From assembly GCA_964510065.1 (NCBI GenBank), contig CAZEAC010000017.1, forward strand, positions 8,324 to 72,323: a stretch of 64,000 nucleotides of DNA, given 5' to 3'. Below the pieces are notes generated by a model that worked only from the letters and a program-made list of their open reading frames with translations, did not search any database and had not been told where the DNA came from. Of the stretch, positions 18,110 through 27,009 are shown one piece after another. Source of the stretch: CAZEAC01 sp964510065. GTDB taxonomy: Bacteria; Bdellovibrionota_C; UBA2361; CAIXSY01. A program made the position numbers and the translations under genes. How positions within the stretch are numbered: position 1 is the first letter of the stretch; every line of letters begins with the position of its first letter.

Positions 18110-18937
18110 CTAGAGTTCGCTCGGTTGGCCAATTACTACCACTGATATTCCAAGGCGATTTGCCTCGGCGGCAACTGTCGCCGGCTCAATAATAATAGTC
18201 GCCCCGGCTTCAACCACGAGCACTCGAAGCCCTGCGGCCTGCATCGTTGCAATAGTGGCGGGACCAATGGTCGGCAGATCAATACGACGATCCTGCTGAA
18301 CCTTGACGCGCTTTATCGCAACACCTCCTTCCCCACCGATAAGCTCCCCTGCCCGCCGCAACATTGCATCAGTCCCTTCAATCGCCTCGAGAGCAACAAC
18401 CACTCCTAGATGGACCACCACTGCTTGGCCAACATCGCGCCGCCCGAGCTCGGCGCACACCTCCCATCCAACTGTCGCGTCTTTTTTCTCCCGATCAGTA
18501 AGCGCCCGTGAAGTAAGATACCCTCGCTCGGCGACAAGCGAAGGAATTAATTCCTGCACGCCGAATATTGTAATGCCATCTTTCTCGATCTCCGCAGCAA
18601 TCTCGCGAAGCAGGGCGTCATCTTTTCTTCCAATCAAACGCGCAGCCACAAGCGCTCCACGCAGATCCAGCTTAACTCGAGTAAAGTTACGGATCCGCGA
18701 TATTCCACCTACAAAAAGCGCTCGCGAAACCCCCGCTCCGCGCAATGTTCTAATTATCTTTCCTAGCTGCCCAAGCTTGATCCACTCGCACTTATCAACC
18801 ACTTTTTCAATTTCGCTATCGGTCTCGCCACGATGCGCGAGGGCCACCACGCGGAGGCCACGAGCGCGAGCTTCACGCGCACAAATAAGAGGCAATACTC
18901 CATTGCCTGCGATAATGCCTATAGTCTCCGTGGCCAT
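18110..18937 (-). CDS. lpxI: UDP-2,3-diacylglucosamine pyrophosphatase LpxI
   Basis: Hydrolyses UDP-2,3-diacylglucosamine to lipid X in lipid A synthesis, replacing LpxH in alphaproteobacteria and many delta-like lineages. IGIIAGNGVLPLICAREAR is the N-terminal signature. FVGGISRI, the central REKKDATVGWEV region, and C-terminal DLPTIGPATIATM with VVEAGATIIIE are typical. The length is normal at about 275 residues. I chose ATG 18937, nine bases after the lpxA stop; an in-frame TTG at 18949 would overlap lpxA. lpxB, which often follows, is missing. Confidence 0.93.
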   Translation of the reverse strand: MATETIGIIAGNGVLPLICAREARARGLRVVALAHRGETDSEIEKVVDKCEWIKLGQLGKIIRTLRGAGVSRALFVGGISRIRNFTRVKLDLRGALVAARLIGRKDDALLREIAAEIEKDGITIFGVQELIPSLVAERGYLTSRALTDREKKDATVGWEVCAELGRRDVGQAVVVHLGVVVALEAIEGTDAMLRRAGELIGGEGGVAIKRVKVQQDRRIDLPTIGPATIATMQAAGLRVLVVEAGATIIIEPATVAAEANRLGISVVVIGQPSEL

Positions 18938-18945
18938 CGGCAGTC

Positions 18946-19773
18946 TCAATCCTCGGCTTCGTTTTCCTCACTTGCTCCTTGCCTAGGCGTCGCTACTCCG
19001 CGCGAAGATGCGCTAATAAAATCCAGAAATGATCGGCCCGAGGCAAAGTCAGCGCATCCTGCGTGCAAGGCCGGCAGCCGCTCACGCAGCGTTCCTTCGC
19101 CGAAAAAAATCTGCCGATACAGCTCACGCATTCTCCTGATATCCTGCTCGAGAAATTTGGCGCGCTTGAGGCCCACGGTATTTAATCCGACAAGCCGGGC
19201 ACGATCACCCTGTGCCATACAGTACGGCGGAATATCTTTGCTGACCATTGCCCCGGCGCCAATCAGACATAAATCGCCAAGATGCACAAATTGATGAATT
19301 CCCGAGAGGCCGCCTACAATGCAGCGATTTCCGACGGTAACATGGCCCGAAAGGGCGACACTGTTTGCGAATACGTTATTATCACCGACTCGCCCGTCAT
19401 GTCCGACGTGGCTGCACGCCATAAACAGATTACCATTTCCAATAACCGTGCGCATTCCGCCGCCTTCGGTACCCGGCTGTAACGTGGTATATTCACGGAT
19501 GAGGTTCCGATTTCCTATCTCTAAAGTACTTTCCTCGCCATGGTATTTTAAATCCTGCGGCACTGCGCCGACCGATGCGAATTGAAAAATCTGATTCTCG
19601 TCCCCAATAGTGGTATTGCCTTCGAGCACCACGTGAGGTCCGATGCGATTTCGCGCACCGATACGCACACGCGGTCCAATTACCGTATAGGGGCCAACGA
19701 CCGTGCCTTCGCCAAGGATCGCTCCCTCAGCTATTATCGCGGTAGCATGAATTTCCGCTACATCAGAAACCAT
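18946..19773 (-). CDS. lpxA: UDP-N-acetylglucosamine O-acyltransferase LpxA
   Basis: Transfers a hydroxyacyl chain from ACP to UDP-GlcNAc, the first step of lipid A. Left-handed beta-helix hexapeptide repeats run through residues 5-190 (IHATAIIAEGAILGEGT, VGPYTVIGPRVRIG). The catalytic His lies in CSHVGHDGRVGDNNVFAN, with IHQFVHLGDLCLIGAGAMV and the C-terminal GLNTVGLKRAKF present. The C-terminal tail is extended by about 15 acidic residues. It lies 8 bp after fabZ and directly before lpxI, a standard arrangement. Confidence 0.97.
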   Translation of the reverse strand: MVSDVAEIHATAIIAEGAILGEGTVVGPYTVIGPRVRIGARNRIGPHVVLEGNTTIGDENQIFQFASVGAVPQDLKYHGEESTLEIGNRNLIREYTTLQPGTEGGGMRTVIGNGNLFMACSHVGHDGRVGDNNVFANSVALSGHVTVGNRCIVGGLSGIHQFVHLGDLCLIGAGAMVSKDIPPYCMAQGDRARLVGLNTVGLKRAKFLEQDIRRMRELYRQIFFGEGTLRERLPALHAGCADFASGRSFLDFISASSRGVATPRQGASEENEAED

Positions 19774-19781
19774 ATAGTTCT

Positions 19782-20246
19782 CTAATCGGCTTCAGCGGCT
19801 GTGATTACCGCCGAGCAGGCGACTTTTCCATTAACGGTTGCAATTCCCTGCATGACCCAAATTGGGCGGCGCTTCTTTACCGAGGTGAGCTCAAGTCGAA
19901 GCGTATCACCAGGCACCACCTGGCGTTTCCACTTCACATCAGTCAATCCCACAAGGAAAACTGTCTTTTCTTCTCTGACCCCGTCCTTTGAGCGTCGCGC
20001 TAAGATGGCGCCGGTTTGCGCAAGCGCCTCGATTATTAATACGCCCGGCATGACCGGCCGACTCGGGAAGTGACCAACGAAGAACTCCTCGTTATTAGTC
20101 ACATTCTTTATCCCCACCGCGCGCTCGTTATCAACGAATTCGACAATTCTATCGATAAGAAGAAATGGGTAGCGATGCGGAATGATTTTCTGGATCTCTA
20201 CCGAATCAAACACCACCCTGTCCTCTATTGTTTCACTACCTTGCAT
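19782..20246 (-). CDS. fabZ: 3-hydroxyacyl-ACP dehydratase FabZ
   Basis: Dehydrates 3-hydroxyacyl-ACP in fatty acid synthesis and competes with LpxA for the same substrate, which explains their pairing. The hotdog fold shows IPHRYPFLLIDRIVEF, the catalytic His in GHFPSRPVMPGVLIIEALAQ (the Glu follows in the same motif), and VKWKRQVVPGDTLRLEL. AGAGGA precedes the ATG at 20246. The gene lies 10 bp after ompH. lpxD, commonly between skp and fabZ, is not there. Confidence 0.97.
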   Translation of the reverse strand: MQGSETIEDRVVFDSVEIQKIIPHRYPFLLIDRIVEFVDNERAVGIKNVTNNEEFFVGHFPSRPVMPGVLIIEALAQTGAILARRSKDGVREEKTVFLVGLTDVKWKRQVVPGDTLRLELTSVKKRRPIWVMQGIATVNGKVACSAVITAAEAD

Positions 20247-20256
20247 GTGTATCCTC

Positions 20257-20787
20257 TCAAGAATCTAATTTAATCTGATTCAACCGCTCAATTACCTTCG
20301 CTGTTACATCAAGCTTGCTGTCTGCAATAAGCACCACTCGCGGATCTTTCTCTATGACGTAGCCGAAACCTTCTTCCTTTGCTAACTGCTGAATAACATC
20401 ACGAGCACGTTTGACTATTTCCTCAATCCCCGCATTTTTCTTCCGCGCAAATGTTTCCTGAGCATCCTGCATTGCGCGATTAAATTCGCGCTCACGCTTT
20501 TCGAGCGAACTTCGTTTTTCGTCGCGTGCCGCCTGAGATAGCAGCGCGCTTTGCTTCTGCACTTCCGACTGAATTTTTGCAATCTCACCACGCTGCGCTG
20601 CAAAGCTTGCCTGCTTCTTTTTCATCTCGTCTTCGAGAGTCGACGACAACGCCTTTCCTTCAATTGAATCGGAAAGCACTTGATTCATGTCAACGGTAAC
20701 GACACGCATAGGGTCGGCCAGGCAAAAAGAAGCGCTTGCCAATCCCACAACGATGCTCAGCCAGATTACAAACGGATATCTTCGCAT
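20257..20787 (-). CDS. skp: OmpH/Skp-like periplasmic chaperone
   Basis: A chaperone that holds unfolded outer-membrane proteins on their way to BamA. The signal peptide runs to about residue 24 (FVIWLSIVVGLASASFCLA). VVTVDMNQVLSDSIEGKAL is the family's N-terminal strand, and the long charged helical arm (about 55-125, Lys/Glu/Gln-rich) forms the Skp tentacles. GYVIEKDPRVVLIADSKLDVT closes the body domain. At 176 residues the length is typical. It is separated from bamA by 241 bp containing the copy-3 hairpin. Confidence 0.92.
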   Translation of the reverse strand: MRRYPFVIWLSIVVGLASASFCLADPMRVVTVDMNQVLSDSIEGKALSSTLEDEMKKKQASFAAQRGEIAKIQSEVQKQSALLSQAARDEKRSSLEKREREFNRAMQDAQETFARKKNAGIEEIVKRARDVIQQLAKEEGFGYVIEKDPRVVLIADSKLDVTAKVIERLNQIKLDS

Positions 20788-21028
20788 ACTAAACTACCGA
20801 TTGATCATGTAAAATCAACACACTACGCGATCTAAAAGGAAATATCAAATCAAGCTGATAAGCTCAGCCACAGCGACCTACCTAGTGCTCTGTGACAATA
20901 GTAACTTTTCCTTCCCTCAGCTCCATCTCTGTGCTCTCGGTGCCTCTGTGGTTTTTTGAAAATGAAAAACCACAGAGGCACCGAGAGCACAGAGATGAGA
21001 AATGTCGGAAAAACTCGTTTACAGGGTG
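20788..21028. other. 241 bp spacer between bamA and ompH
   Basis: No gene is seen. The spacer is dominated by the perfect hairpin at 20924-20997. Since bamA and ompH are both on the minus strand, this hairpin would be transcribed if they form one operon. Confidence 0.5.
20924..20997. repeat. CACAGAG-heptad inverted repeat, copy 3 (perfect 33 bp stem)
   Basis: Positions 20924-20956 are perfectly complementary to 20965-20997, giving a 33 bp stem with an 8 nt loop TGAAAATG. The right arm reads CCACAGAG-G-CACCGAG-A-GCACAGAG, the same heptad layout as the copies at 4.85 and 11.95 kb. Weak outer similarity (CTGTGACAATAG on the left, the complement of ACAGGG on the right) recalls the outer arm of copy 2. 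It lies between bamA and ompH. Confidence 0.9.
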
Positions 21029-23353
21029 TTAAAACGGCGCGCCGAAGGCGAAGAGAGTCACTACTGATTTTTCCCCGTCTTCACGAGCAATTGGGAAACC
21101 AAACTCCAACCTAATCGGACCGAGGGGTGAATTCCAACGAATTCCGGTGCCATAGGCCTGCCGAAGATCTTCAACCCGAAGCGATTCGTTGTCATCGAAA
21201 GCTTCGCCAACATCATAGAAAAATATACCTTTAAGGCCAGCAGAGTTCACCAAGGGGAATATCATCTCAAGATTATTGACGAGCTCCTTCGAGCCGCCGT
21301 ACTCATTGCCTTTCTCATCTTTCGGACCAAGCGTTCGAGCCTTGTAACCGCGAACCGAGTTAATACCGCCTGGGAAGTACCGTCGATACAACGGAAGATT
21401 GTCCTCATCGAACGATTCTCCATAGCCGACTGTTGTGCGCCATGAAAATACCAGCTCGCCCCAATCCCCTTCGAACACGGGATGATAAAATTGATTTCTA
21501 AACTCGAACAGATAAAACTTCTCGTCCCCCCCCAACCCGGTAAGCTCAACTTCAAATACCTGCTTCGAGCCGCGGGTTGGATTAAGTGGGTTATTGATAG
21601 TGCTCCGTGTAAATCGCGGCGTCACGCCGGAAGCCGTGCTATTTCCCTCGGAGTCTTGCACCAGCTGCGCGGCATCATCATCAACGTCCGAAATATCAAT
21701 ATCGAGATATTCATACTTCAAGGAAAAATTCACATCTTGAAAACTCTCGCCGAAGACCTGCTCGAGTGGATAGCCCACACTGACGCCACCTCCGGCAAGC
21801 TGTCTATCGAAATCAGTAAACTCACGCTCGGTTGCCATGACATCGGCGCCGACGGCCCAATAGCTGTCGTTAAATCGTGGATCGTCCAAAGAGATATTAA
21901 TGTTGTTACGCTGCGTGCCTACATCAACGTTGAAGTCAAAGCGCCGTCCCGTTCCAAGTATGTTCGCTTCAGAAAGTCTTGAATTAAAGATCGCGCCGTC
22001 AGAGCTTGAATATCCGGCGCCGATACTGAACGAGCCTGTCGAACTTTCACGAACGTTTACCTTTAGGTCAACCTTATCCGGTTCAGCAGAAGGCTCCGTG
22101 GTAATGGTCGCTTCCTCGAAATAGCCAAGCCTCTGCAACAGCTGCTGGCTTCGCTTTACCTTGCTCGTTGAAAATTGCTCCTGCTCCTGAATGACAAGTG
22201 TGCGCCGAATCACGTTGTCATAGGTCTTATCATTACCACGTATATCAATATGGTTAATTGATACCTCTTTACCCTTTGAAGCCTCGAACACCACATTGAC
22301 ACGCTGACCGGCCCGATTGATCGAGGTATCGGGCGTCACGTTGGCGAAGGCAAAGCCCTTATCGCCAAATTTATCGCTTATGGTGAATGCATCGGCGCGA
22401 ATTTTGCTTGCACTAAAAATCTCGCCCTGTTTTGATTTAATGCCCTCAAGCGTCTTCTCACTTGAGCCTTCAACCAGGTCGCCACGCACATCAATTGCAC
22501 CAATTCTGTACTGCTGCCCCTCGTGCGCCTCAAATACTACTTTCAGGTCGGTGCCCTGGCCACGCTCAATGCGCGGACCTGCAATTGTTCCATCAAGGTA
22601 ACCATTGTCGAAGAAGTATTGCCGTATCAGCAGCTTGTCATTTTCGAGCATTTCTTGATTGACCCTGCCGGTACCGTAAATCCAGGAGCTATACCACTTG
22701 TAACGTTTTGTCTGGATAACGTCACGAAGCGTATCCGGATCAATCTCGCTAAGCCCTTCGATGGCAATTTCGCTTATACTGAATTTCTCACCCTCTTTTA
22801 CATTGAAAGTAAGATCGACCATGGCATCACCAACGGGGACCACCGAGTATTCTAGGCCCGCATCAAGAAATCCGCGTGACTGATAGTAGGTTATAGTATT
22901 ACGAATAATCGCAGCCACTTTGGCCTTATCGAAGAATCTTCGCGAATCAAGAGTAATTACCGATACCAGATCCTTCTCACCTATTTCTTTATTGCCTTTG
23001 ATGAAGACTTTATTGACGACCGGCTTTTCCGTCACGCTATATACGAGAGCATTTTTTTCGCCTTCATTCCGAAGCGCGGCGGTTACCTCATCAAAAAAAC
23101 CGGTCTTATATATTGCTTTAATTTCGTCTGACACCTGCTGTCGCGAAAGAGAACCGGAGCTTTTCGAAAGTTGCGCGCGAATGGCCGCGGGATCTATTCG
23201 CTTGGTACCTTCTACCACCACCGAAGAAAACTGAATTACTGAGCCGTCTTCCGAATGCGCAACAAGCGGGAGCGATAGTACCGAGGCCAACAATAAAGAA
23301 GGCAAAAGAACAGAGAGCAGCCTCCGAAGTCTGTACATTTTTATATTTGGCAT
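21029..23353 (-). CDS. bamA: Outer-membrane protein assembly factor BamA
   Basis: The central BAM component that inserts beta-barrels. A signal peptide (LLSVLLPSLLLASVLSLPLVAHS) is followed by five POTRA domains (about 40-440; the first strand reads IQFSSVVVEGTKRIDPAAI) and a 16-strand barrel. The conserved loop-6 motif appears as GGINSVRGYKARTLGP, and the protein ends in Phe (FAFGAPF). The 774-residue length is typical. The start at 23353 overlaps lolD by 13 bp; an ATG at 23338 is the alternative. Confidence 0.97.
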   Translation of the reverse strand: MPNIKMYRLRRLLSVLLPSLLLASVLSLPLVAHSEDGSVIQFSSVVVEGTKRIDPAAIRAQLSKSSGSLSRQQVSDEIKAIYKTGFFDEVTAALRNEGEKNALVYSVTEKPVVNKVFIKGNKEIGEKDLVSVITLDSRRFFDKAKVAAIIRNTITYYQSRGFLDAGLEYSVVPVGDAMVDLTFNVKEGEKFSISEIAIEGLSEIDPDTLRDVIQTKRYKWYSSWIYGTGRVNQEMLENDKLLIRQYFFDNGYLDGTIAGPRIERGQGTDLKVVFEAHEGQQYRIGAIDVRGDLVEGSSEKTLEGIKSKQGEIFSASKIRADAFTISDKFGDKGFAFANVTPDTSINRAGQRVNVVFEASKGKEVSINHIDIRGNDKTYDNVIRRTLVIQEQEQFSTSKVKRSQQLLQRLGYFEEATITTEPSAEPDKVDLKVNVRESSTGSFSIGAGYSSSDGAIFNSRLSEANILGTGRRFDFNVDVGTQRNNINISLDDPRFNDSYWAVGADVMATEREFTDFDRQLAGGGVSVGYPLEQVFGESFQDVNFSLKYEYLDIDISDVDDDAAQLVQDSEGNSTASGVTPRFTRSTINNPLNPTRGSKQVFEVELTGLGGDEKFYLFEFRNQFYHPVFEGDWGELVFSWRTTVGYGESFDEDNLPLYRRYFPGGINSVRGYKARTLGPKDEKGNEYGGSKELVNNLEMIFPLVNSAGLKGIFFYDVGEAFDDNESLRVEDLRQAYGTGIRWNSPLGPIRLEFGFPIAREDGEKSVVTLFAFGAPF

Positions 23354-24021
23354 GCGACGAGCTTCCCCCCAGGCTGCATTTCAACCACACTCCCCATACT
23401 CCGGGCAAGATCATGGCTATGAGTCACCAAAATTAAGACATTGTTTAGTTCGCGCTGGGTCTCGAGCAGCAACCCCTGAACCCTCTGCGCGGTTTCCATG
23501 TCGAGATTTCCGGTAGGCTCATCAGCAAGCACGATGCGTGGCGCAGCCACCAGTGCACGCGCAATCGCCACGCGCTGCTGCTCGCCGCCGGAAAGTTCAC
23601 CAGGACGGTGATTCGCCCGGCTACCAAGCTCAACTCTCTCAAGAAGAGTCTTGGCTTGACGAGTCGCAGAAGCTTCCGACTCCCCGGCAATTACCAGCGG
23701 CATCGCCACATTCTCAATAGCGTTAAACTCAGGCAAGAGGTGCGAAAACTGAAATACCACTCCAATATTTTTTCCACGAAACGCGGCAAGCGCCTCGGAG
23801 GAAAGCGTCGAGAGATCAATTCCATCGAGCATCACTTTTCCCGAATCTGGAAGATCAAGCCCAGCCAAAAGATGAAGCAGCGTTGATTTGCCAACGCCAG
23901 ATCGACCTACTATTGCCACACTCCCGGCCTCGGGAAAGGTGAACTGCACATGCTCGATTACCTGCAGTTCGTGGCCTGCATCCGAATACGATTTACAAAC
24001 GTTTTCTAAAACAATCTTCAT
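23341..24021 (-). CDS. lolD: Lipoprotein-releasing ABC transporter ATPase LolD
   Basis: Powers extraction of outer-membrane-directed lipoproteins from the inner membrane. Walker A GRSGVGKSTLL, Q-loop region FQFSHLLPEF, signature LSGGEQQRVAIARAL, Walker B IVLADEPTGNLD and the switch His in LVTHSHDLA are all intact. At 226 residues it has the usual size. Its ATG overlaps the lolC stop by 4 bp, which supports LolD rather than another MacB-family ATPase. Confidence 0.96.
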   Translation of the reverse strand: MKIVLENVCKSYSDAGHELQVIEHVQFTFPEAGSVAIVGRSGVGKSTLLHLLAGLDLPDSGKVMLDGIDLSTLSSEALAAFRGKNIGVVFQFSHLLPEFNAIENVAMPLVIAGESEASATRQAKTLLERVELGSRANHRPGELSGGEQQRVAIARALVAAPRIVLADEPTGNLDMETAQRVQGLLLETQRELNNVLILVTHSHDLARSMGSVVEMQPGGKLVACQI

Positions 24022-25286
24022 CCGTACCTCAGCACATTGCTAGGCCGGAGCTTGCTCGCGCGAATCGCTGGATAGATCGTCGCAAGGCATGAGATCATGA
24101 ACGCAGCCGCACCAGTCACCACAAAGTTAATCATCTCAATTCGAACCGGTACTGTCGACATTTGAAACACTCGCTCGTCGATGGGAAACCCGTAAGCATC
24201 GAGTGCAATACAGCCGACATAACCCAAAGCCAATCCGGCAATAGTACCAAGCGCGCCGATAACCGAACCTTGCAATATGAAGATCTTGGCTACAGTTCGC
24301 GATGAAGCACCGAGCGTGCGCAAAACCGCAATGTCCTTGCGCTTTTCGAGTACCACCATAATTAGTGTGGTCACGATCGAAAACGCCGCCATTATCACTA
24401 TCAAGAGTAACACAATAAAGTAGGCGCGCTTCTCAAGCTTTATCATCGACCAAAGCGGCTGATTGGTAGCAATCCAATCCTGTGCATAAAATCCCTGGCC
24501 GTGGGTAGCAAGTGCGTCATTTATCGCTTCTGACACAGCCGGAGCTTTCTGAACATCTTGAACCTGCACTTCAATTCCTGACACGGCTTCACCAGTTCGG
24601 AAAAAACGCTGCGCCTCCGGCATACTCACGTAGGCCAAGCCACTTTCGTACTCGATAAGCCCGGAGTGATAGATGCCTACGACCACAAACCTTTTAAAAC
24701 GAGGGACCAATCCAAAAGGAGTCGAGCTAACCTGGGGCGACAAAATCGAGACGGCCATTCCTTCAAATAAACCGAAGGTCCGTGCAAGCTCCCGGCCCAC
24801 GACAATGCCTGGGAGCTTAACCTCAGCCCCCTGCTCTTGCGCAGACTCTTCAAGCGCGGGCGGATCAAACAGCAGCTCCACCGAACTGCTCTGATCCATG
24901 TAGTGACCTAGTTGATTGGCTGCCGAGGTACCCTGCTCTATGCCACGAATGATCAGCCCGGTCGCCTGCGTTTCGGATCGAATCAATCCCTGATGCTGAG
25001 TAAATGGCGAAACTGCTTTTACGCCAGGGATTTTTTTGGTTATTTCGGCAATATCCTTCCAACCATTCAGTTTGCCGTTCAGCGAACGTATCGTCACGTG
25101 TGAGTTCGCTCCAACGATCTTTTGCTGTAGCTCATGCTCAAATCCAGTCATTACCGCCATGACCATATTGAGCACCATCACACCGATGGCGACGCCAAGC
25201 ACCGAAACGAAAGTAATAATGGTAATAAAAGCTTCACTCCGTTTTGACCAGAGATACCGAAGGGCAACTTTACGTACGAAGCCCAC
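24018..25286 (-). CDS. lolC: Lipoprotein-releasing system permease LolC/LolE
   Basis: A four-TM permease of the Lol exporter: TM1 at about 25-48 (FITIITFVSVLGVAIGVMVL), a large periplasmic MacB-type domain (about 50-270), then three C-terminal TMs (YFIVLLLIVIMAAFSIVTTL and two more). The MVMAVMTGFEHELQQKIVGANSHV segment (residues 43-66) is diagnostic. Only one permease gene is present, as in lineages that use a single LolF-like or LolC/E subunit. It is 2 bp downstream of lysS, so lysS-lolC-lolD-bamA looks like one transcript. Confidence 0.95.
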   Translation of the reverse strand: MGFVRKVALRYLWSKRSEAFITIITFVSVLGVAIGVMVLNMVMAVMTGFEHELQQKIVGANSHVTIRSLNGKLNGWKDIAEITKKIPGVKAVSPFTQHQGLIRSETQATGLIIRGIEQGTSAANQLGHYMDQSSSVELLFDPPALEESAQEQGAEVKLPGIVVGRELARTFGLFEGMAVSILSPQVSSTPFGLVPRFKRFVVVGIYHSGLIEYESGLAYVSMPEAQRFFRTGEAVSGIEVQVQDVQKAPAVSEAINDALATHGQGFYAQDWIATNQPLWSMIKLEKRAYFIVLLLIVIMAAFSIVTTLIMVVLEKRKDIAVLRTLGASSRTVAKIFILQGSVIGALGTIAGLALGYVGCIALDAYGFPIDERVFQMSTVPVRIEMINFVVTGAAAFMISCLATIYPAIRASKLRPSNVLRYG

Positions 25287-25288
25287 TC

Positions 25289-26758
25289 TTACTTTTCTCC
25301 AGCAGTCTCGGACGTATGCAGCTCAGGCTTCAACTGAGGAAAGAGTAGCACATCGCGAATCGTCGGCGAGTTTGTAAGTAGCATTACCAGCCGATCGATC
25401 CCGATACCTTCTCCGGCGGTGGGAGGCAGCCCGTATTCCAGTGCGCGGATAAAATCCTGATCAATATCGGGAACCTCTTCGTCGCCCTTCTTTCGGCGCA
25501 GGAGCTGCTCCTCGAATCGCGCGCGCTGATCCTGAGCATCATTAAGCTCGGAGAACGCATTTGCAGATTCCATCCCGGCGATTATCAACTCAAATCGATC
25601 AGTCACCTGGGGATCGTCAGACGATCGACGCGCGAGCGGCGAAATCGAGAACGGATGATGGGTAATGAAAGTCGGATGTAACAGTTTCGGCTCTACTAGT
25701 GCGCCCCAGAGACTTTCCAGGCAACGGCCCCAATCATCCGGATCGCTAAGCTCGATCTTGTGCGAAGCGGCAACCTTCTTGGTCCCCTCAAGCGTGGAAA
25801 GATCGATAGTGCGGGGAACGCCTCCCACTTCATACACCGAGTCTTTCATGCTGAGCCGTTTCCAGGGTCCGCGCAGGTCAATGGTATGCTCACCATACTT
25901 AATTTCAAGCGATCCGCATACTCGCGAGGCAACACGCTGAAACATCTGCTCTGTCAGATCCATCAGATCTTCGAACGTCGCGTAAGCCTGGTAGAACTCC
26001 AACATCGTAAATTCCGGGTTGTGTTTTTTTGACAATCCTTCATTACGAAAATTTCGACCGATCTCATACACTCTTTCGAGTCCACCAACGACCAATTTCT
26101 TAAGCGGAAGCTCGAGCGCAATTCGTAAACTCATCGGGCAATCGAGCGCATTAAAAAAAGTGCTAAATGGTTTTGCGGTGGCGCCCCCGGCGACGTAATG
26201 CAGCACCGGGGTTTCGACTTCCAAATAATCGCGCTCGTCTAAAAATGCGCGAATCTCCTGAATAATTCGGCTGCGGGCTCGAAAGATCTGCCGTACCTCG
26301 GGATTAGCAATTAAATCAACATAGCGTTGCCGGTAACGGGTCTCGACGTCCGTCAGGCCATGCCATTTTTCCGGAAGCGGCACCAGAGATTTTGTAAGCA
26401 AACGGATCGATTCGACCCATAAAGACTTTTCATTGGTCTTGGTAACGAATAGATAGCCGCGCGCCTCTATGATGTCGCCAATGTCAAAATCCTTAAACGC
26501 CTCGTACGAGGTATCGCCAATAATATCTTTCTTTACGTAAATTTGGATTTTGCCGCTGCCATCGAGAACATGCGCGAAGGCGGCCTTGCCCATATGTCGA
26601 ATCTGCACTATCCGCCCGGCTATGTTGTGACGGCCCGACACTTCAGCTGGCTGCGCTTCAGATGCAAGCAACTCAGTAGTCTTGGTCCTAGCCTTTACAT
26701 CATTCGGAAATACGAATCCCTGTTCGCGAAGCTTTTTAAGCTNNNNNNNNNNAGTCAT
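25289..26758 (-). CDS. lysS: Lysyl-tRNA synthetase, class II (assembly gap near the N-terminus)
   Basis: Charges tRNA-Lys. The OB-fold anticodon-binding domain shows IVQIRHMGKAAFAHVLDGSG. Class II motif 1 surrounds the RARSRIIQEIRAFLDERDY segment, motif 2 is GRNFRNEGLSKKHNPEF, and motif 3 is GEGIGIDRLVMLLT. The ATG at 26758 has AGAGGTG just upstream and is probably the true start. Ten N follow the second codon. LysS proteins normally have about 12-18 residues before the segment LKKLREQGF, so the true gap is longer than the ten N shown. Confidence 0.96.
   Translation of the reverse strand: MTXXXXLKKLREQGFVFPNDVKARTKTTELLASEAQPAEVSGRHNIAGRIVQIRHMGKAAFAHVLDGSGKIQIYVKKDIIGDTSYEAFKDFDIGDIIEARGYLFVTKTNEKSLWVESIRLLTKSLVPLPEKWHGLTDVETRYRQRYVDLIANPEVRQIFRARSRIIQEIRAFLDERDYLEVETPVLHYVAGGATAKPFSTFFNALDCPMSLRIALELPLKKLVVGGLERVYEIGRNFRNEGLSKKHNPEFTMLEFYQAYATFEDLMDLTEQMFQRVASRVCGSLEIKYGEHTIDLRGPWKRLSMKDSVYEVGGVPRTIDLSTLEGTKKVAASHKIELSDPDDWGRCLESLWGALVEPKLLHPTFITHHPFSISPLARRSSDDPQVTDRFELIIAGMESANAFSELNDAQDQRARFEEQLLRRKKGDEEVPDIDQDFIRALEYGLPPTAGEGIGIDRLVMLLTNSPTIRDVLLFPQLKPELHTSETAGEK
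26743..26752. other. Assembly gap (10 N) inside lysS
   Basis: Ten unresolved bases. The number is probably a placeholder, because the encoded N-terminal segment of LysS is too short by roughly 10-15 residues compared with the family. Confidence 0.95.
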
Positions 26759-27009
26759 ACACCTCTCAAATCTTTGAATTTTTTACCTTTTTCGCCTTAA
26801 TGGCGCAAGGGTTTCGCGCGCCATCTTTTTCCACCAAGGCGAGCTCGAAGAATTATAAGAGGTAGCCGACACTATAATGCGAATATTACACTATTCGGGC
26901 TATTGCCTGGAACGGTAACTACTCATTAAGTGGGGGCACTCCATGAACGTGCAGATGCACAGGGGATACAACTACCCACGCGTAATGTGGAGGTACCTAG
27001 AGCTTACGT
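26759..27009. promoter_or_regulatory. Divergent promoter region lysS / protein kinase
   Basis: A 251 bp spacer between divergent genes, so it should hold promoters for both directions. A TATAAT at 26873-26878 could be a plus-strand -10 box, but no good -35 lies 16-18 bp upstream. No gene is seen. Confidence 0.35.

Noticed and set aside
18303..18986. 227-codon plus-strand open frame opposite lpxI
   Set aside because: It is antisense to a clear lpxI, has Ser/Arg/Thr-rich shadow composition and no ribosome site.
4840..20997. CRISPR-like array from repeated CACAGAG units
   Set aside because: The heptads are separated by 1-2 bases, not spacers, and form hairpins at three distant places; no cas gene is present.
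21482..21982. 166-codon plus-strand frame opposite bamA
   Set aside because: Antisense shadow of the BamA barrel region, with no start signal.
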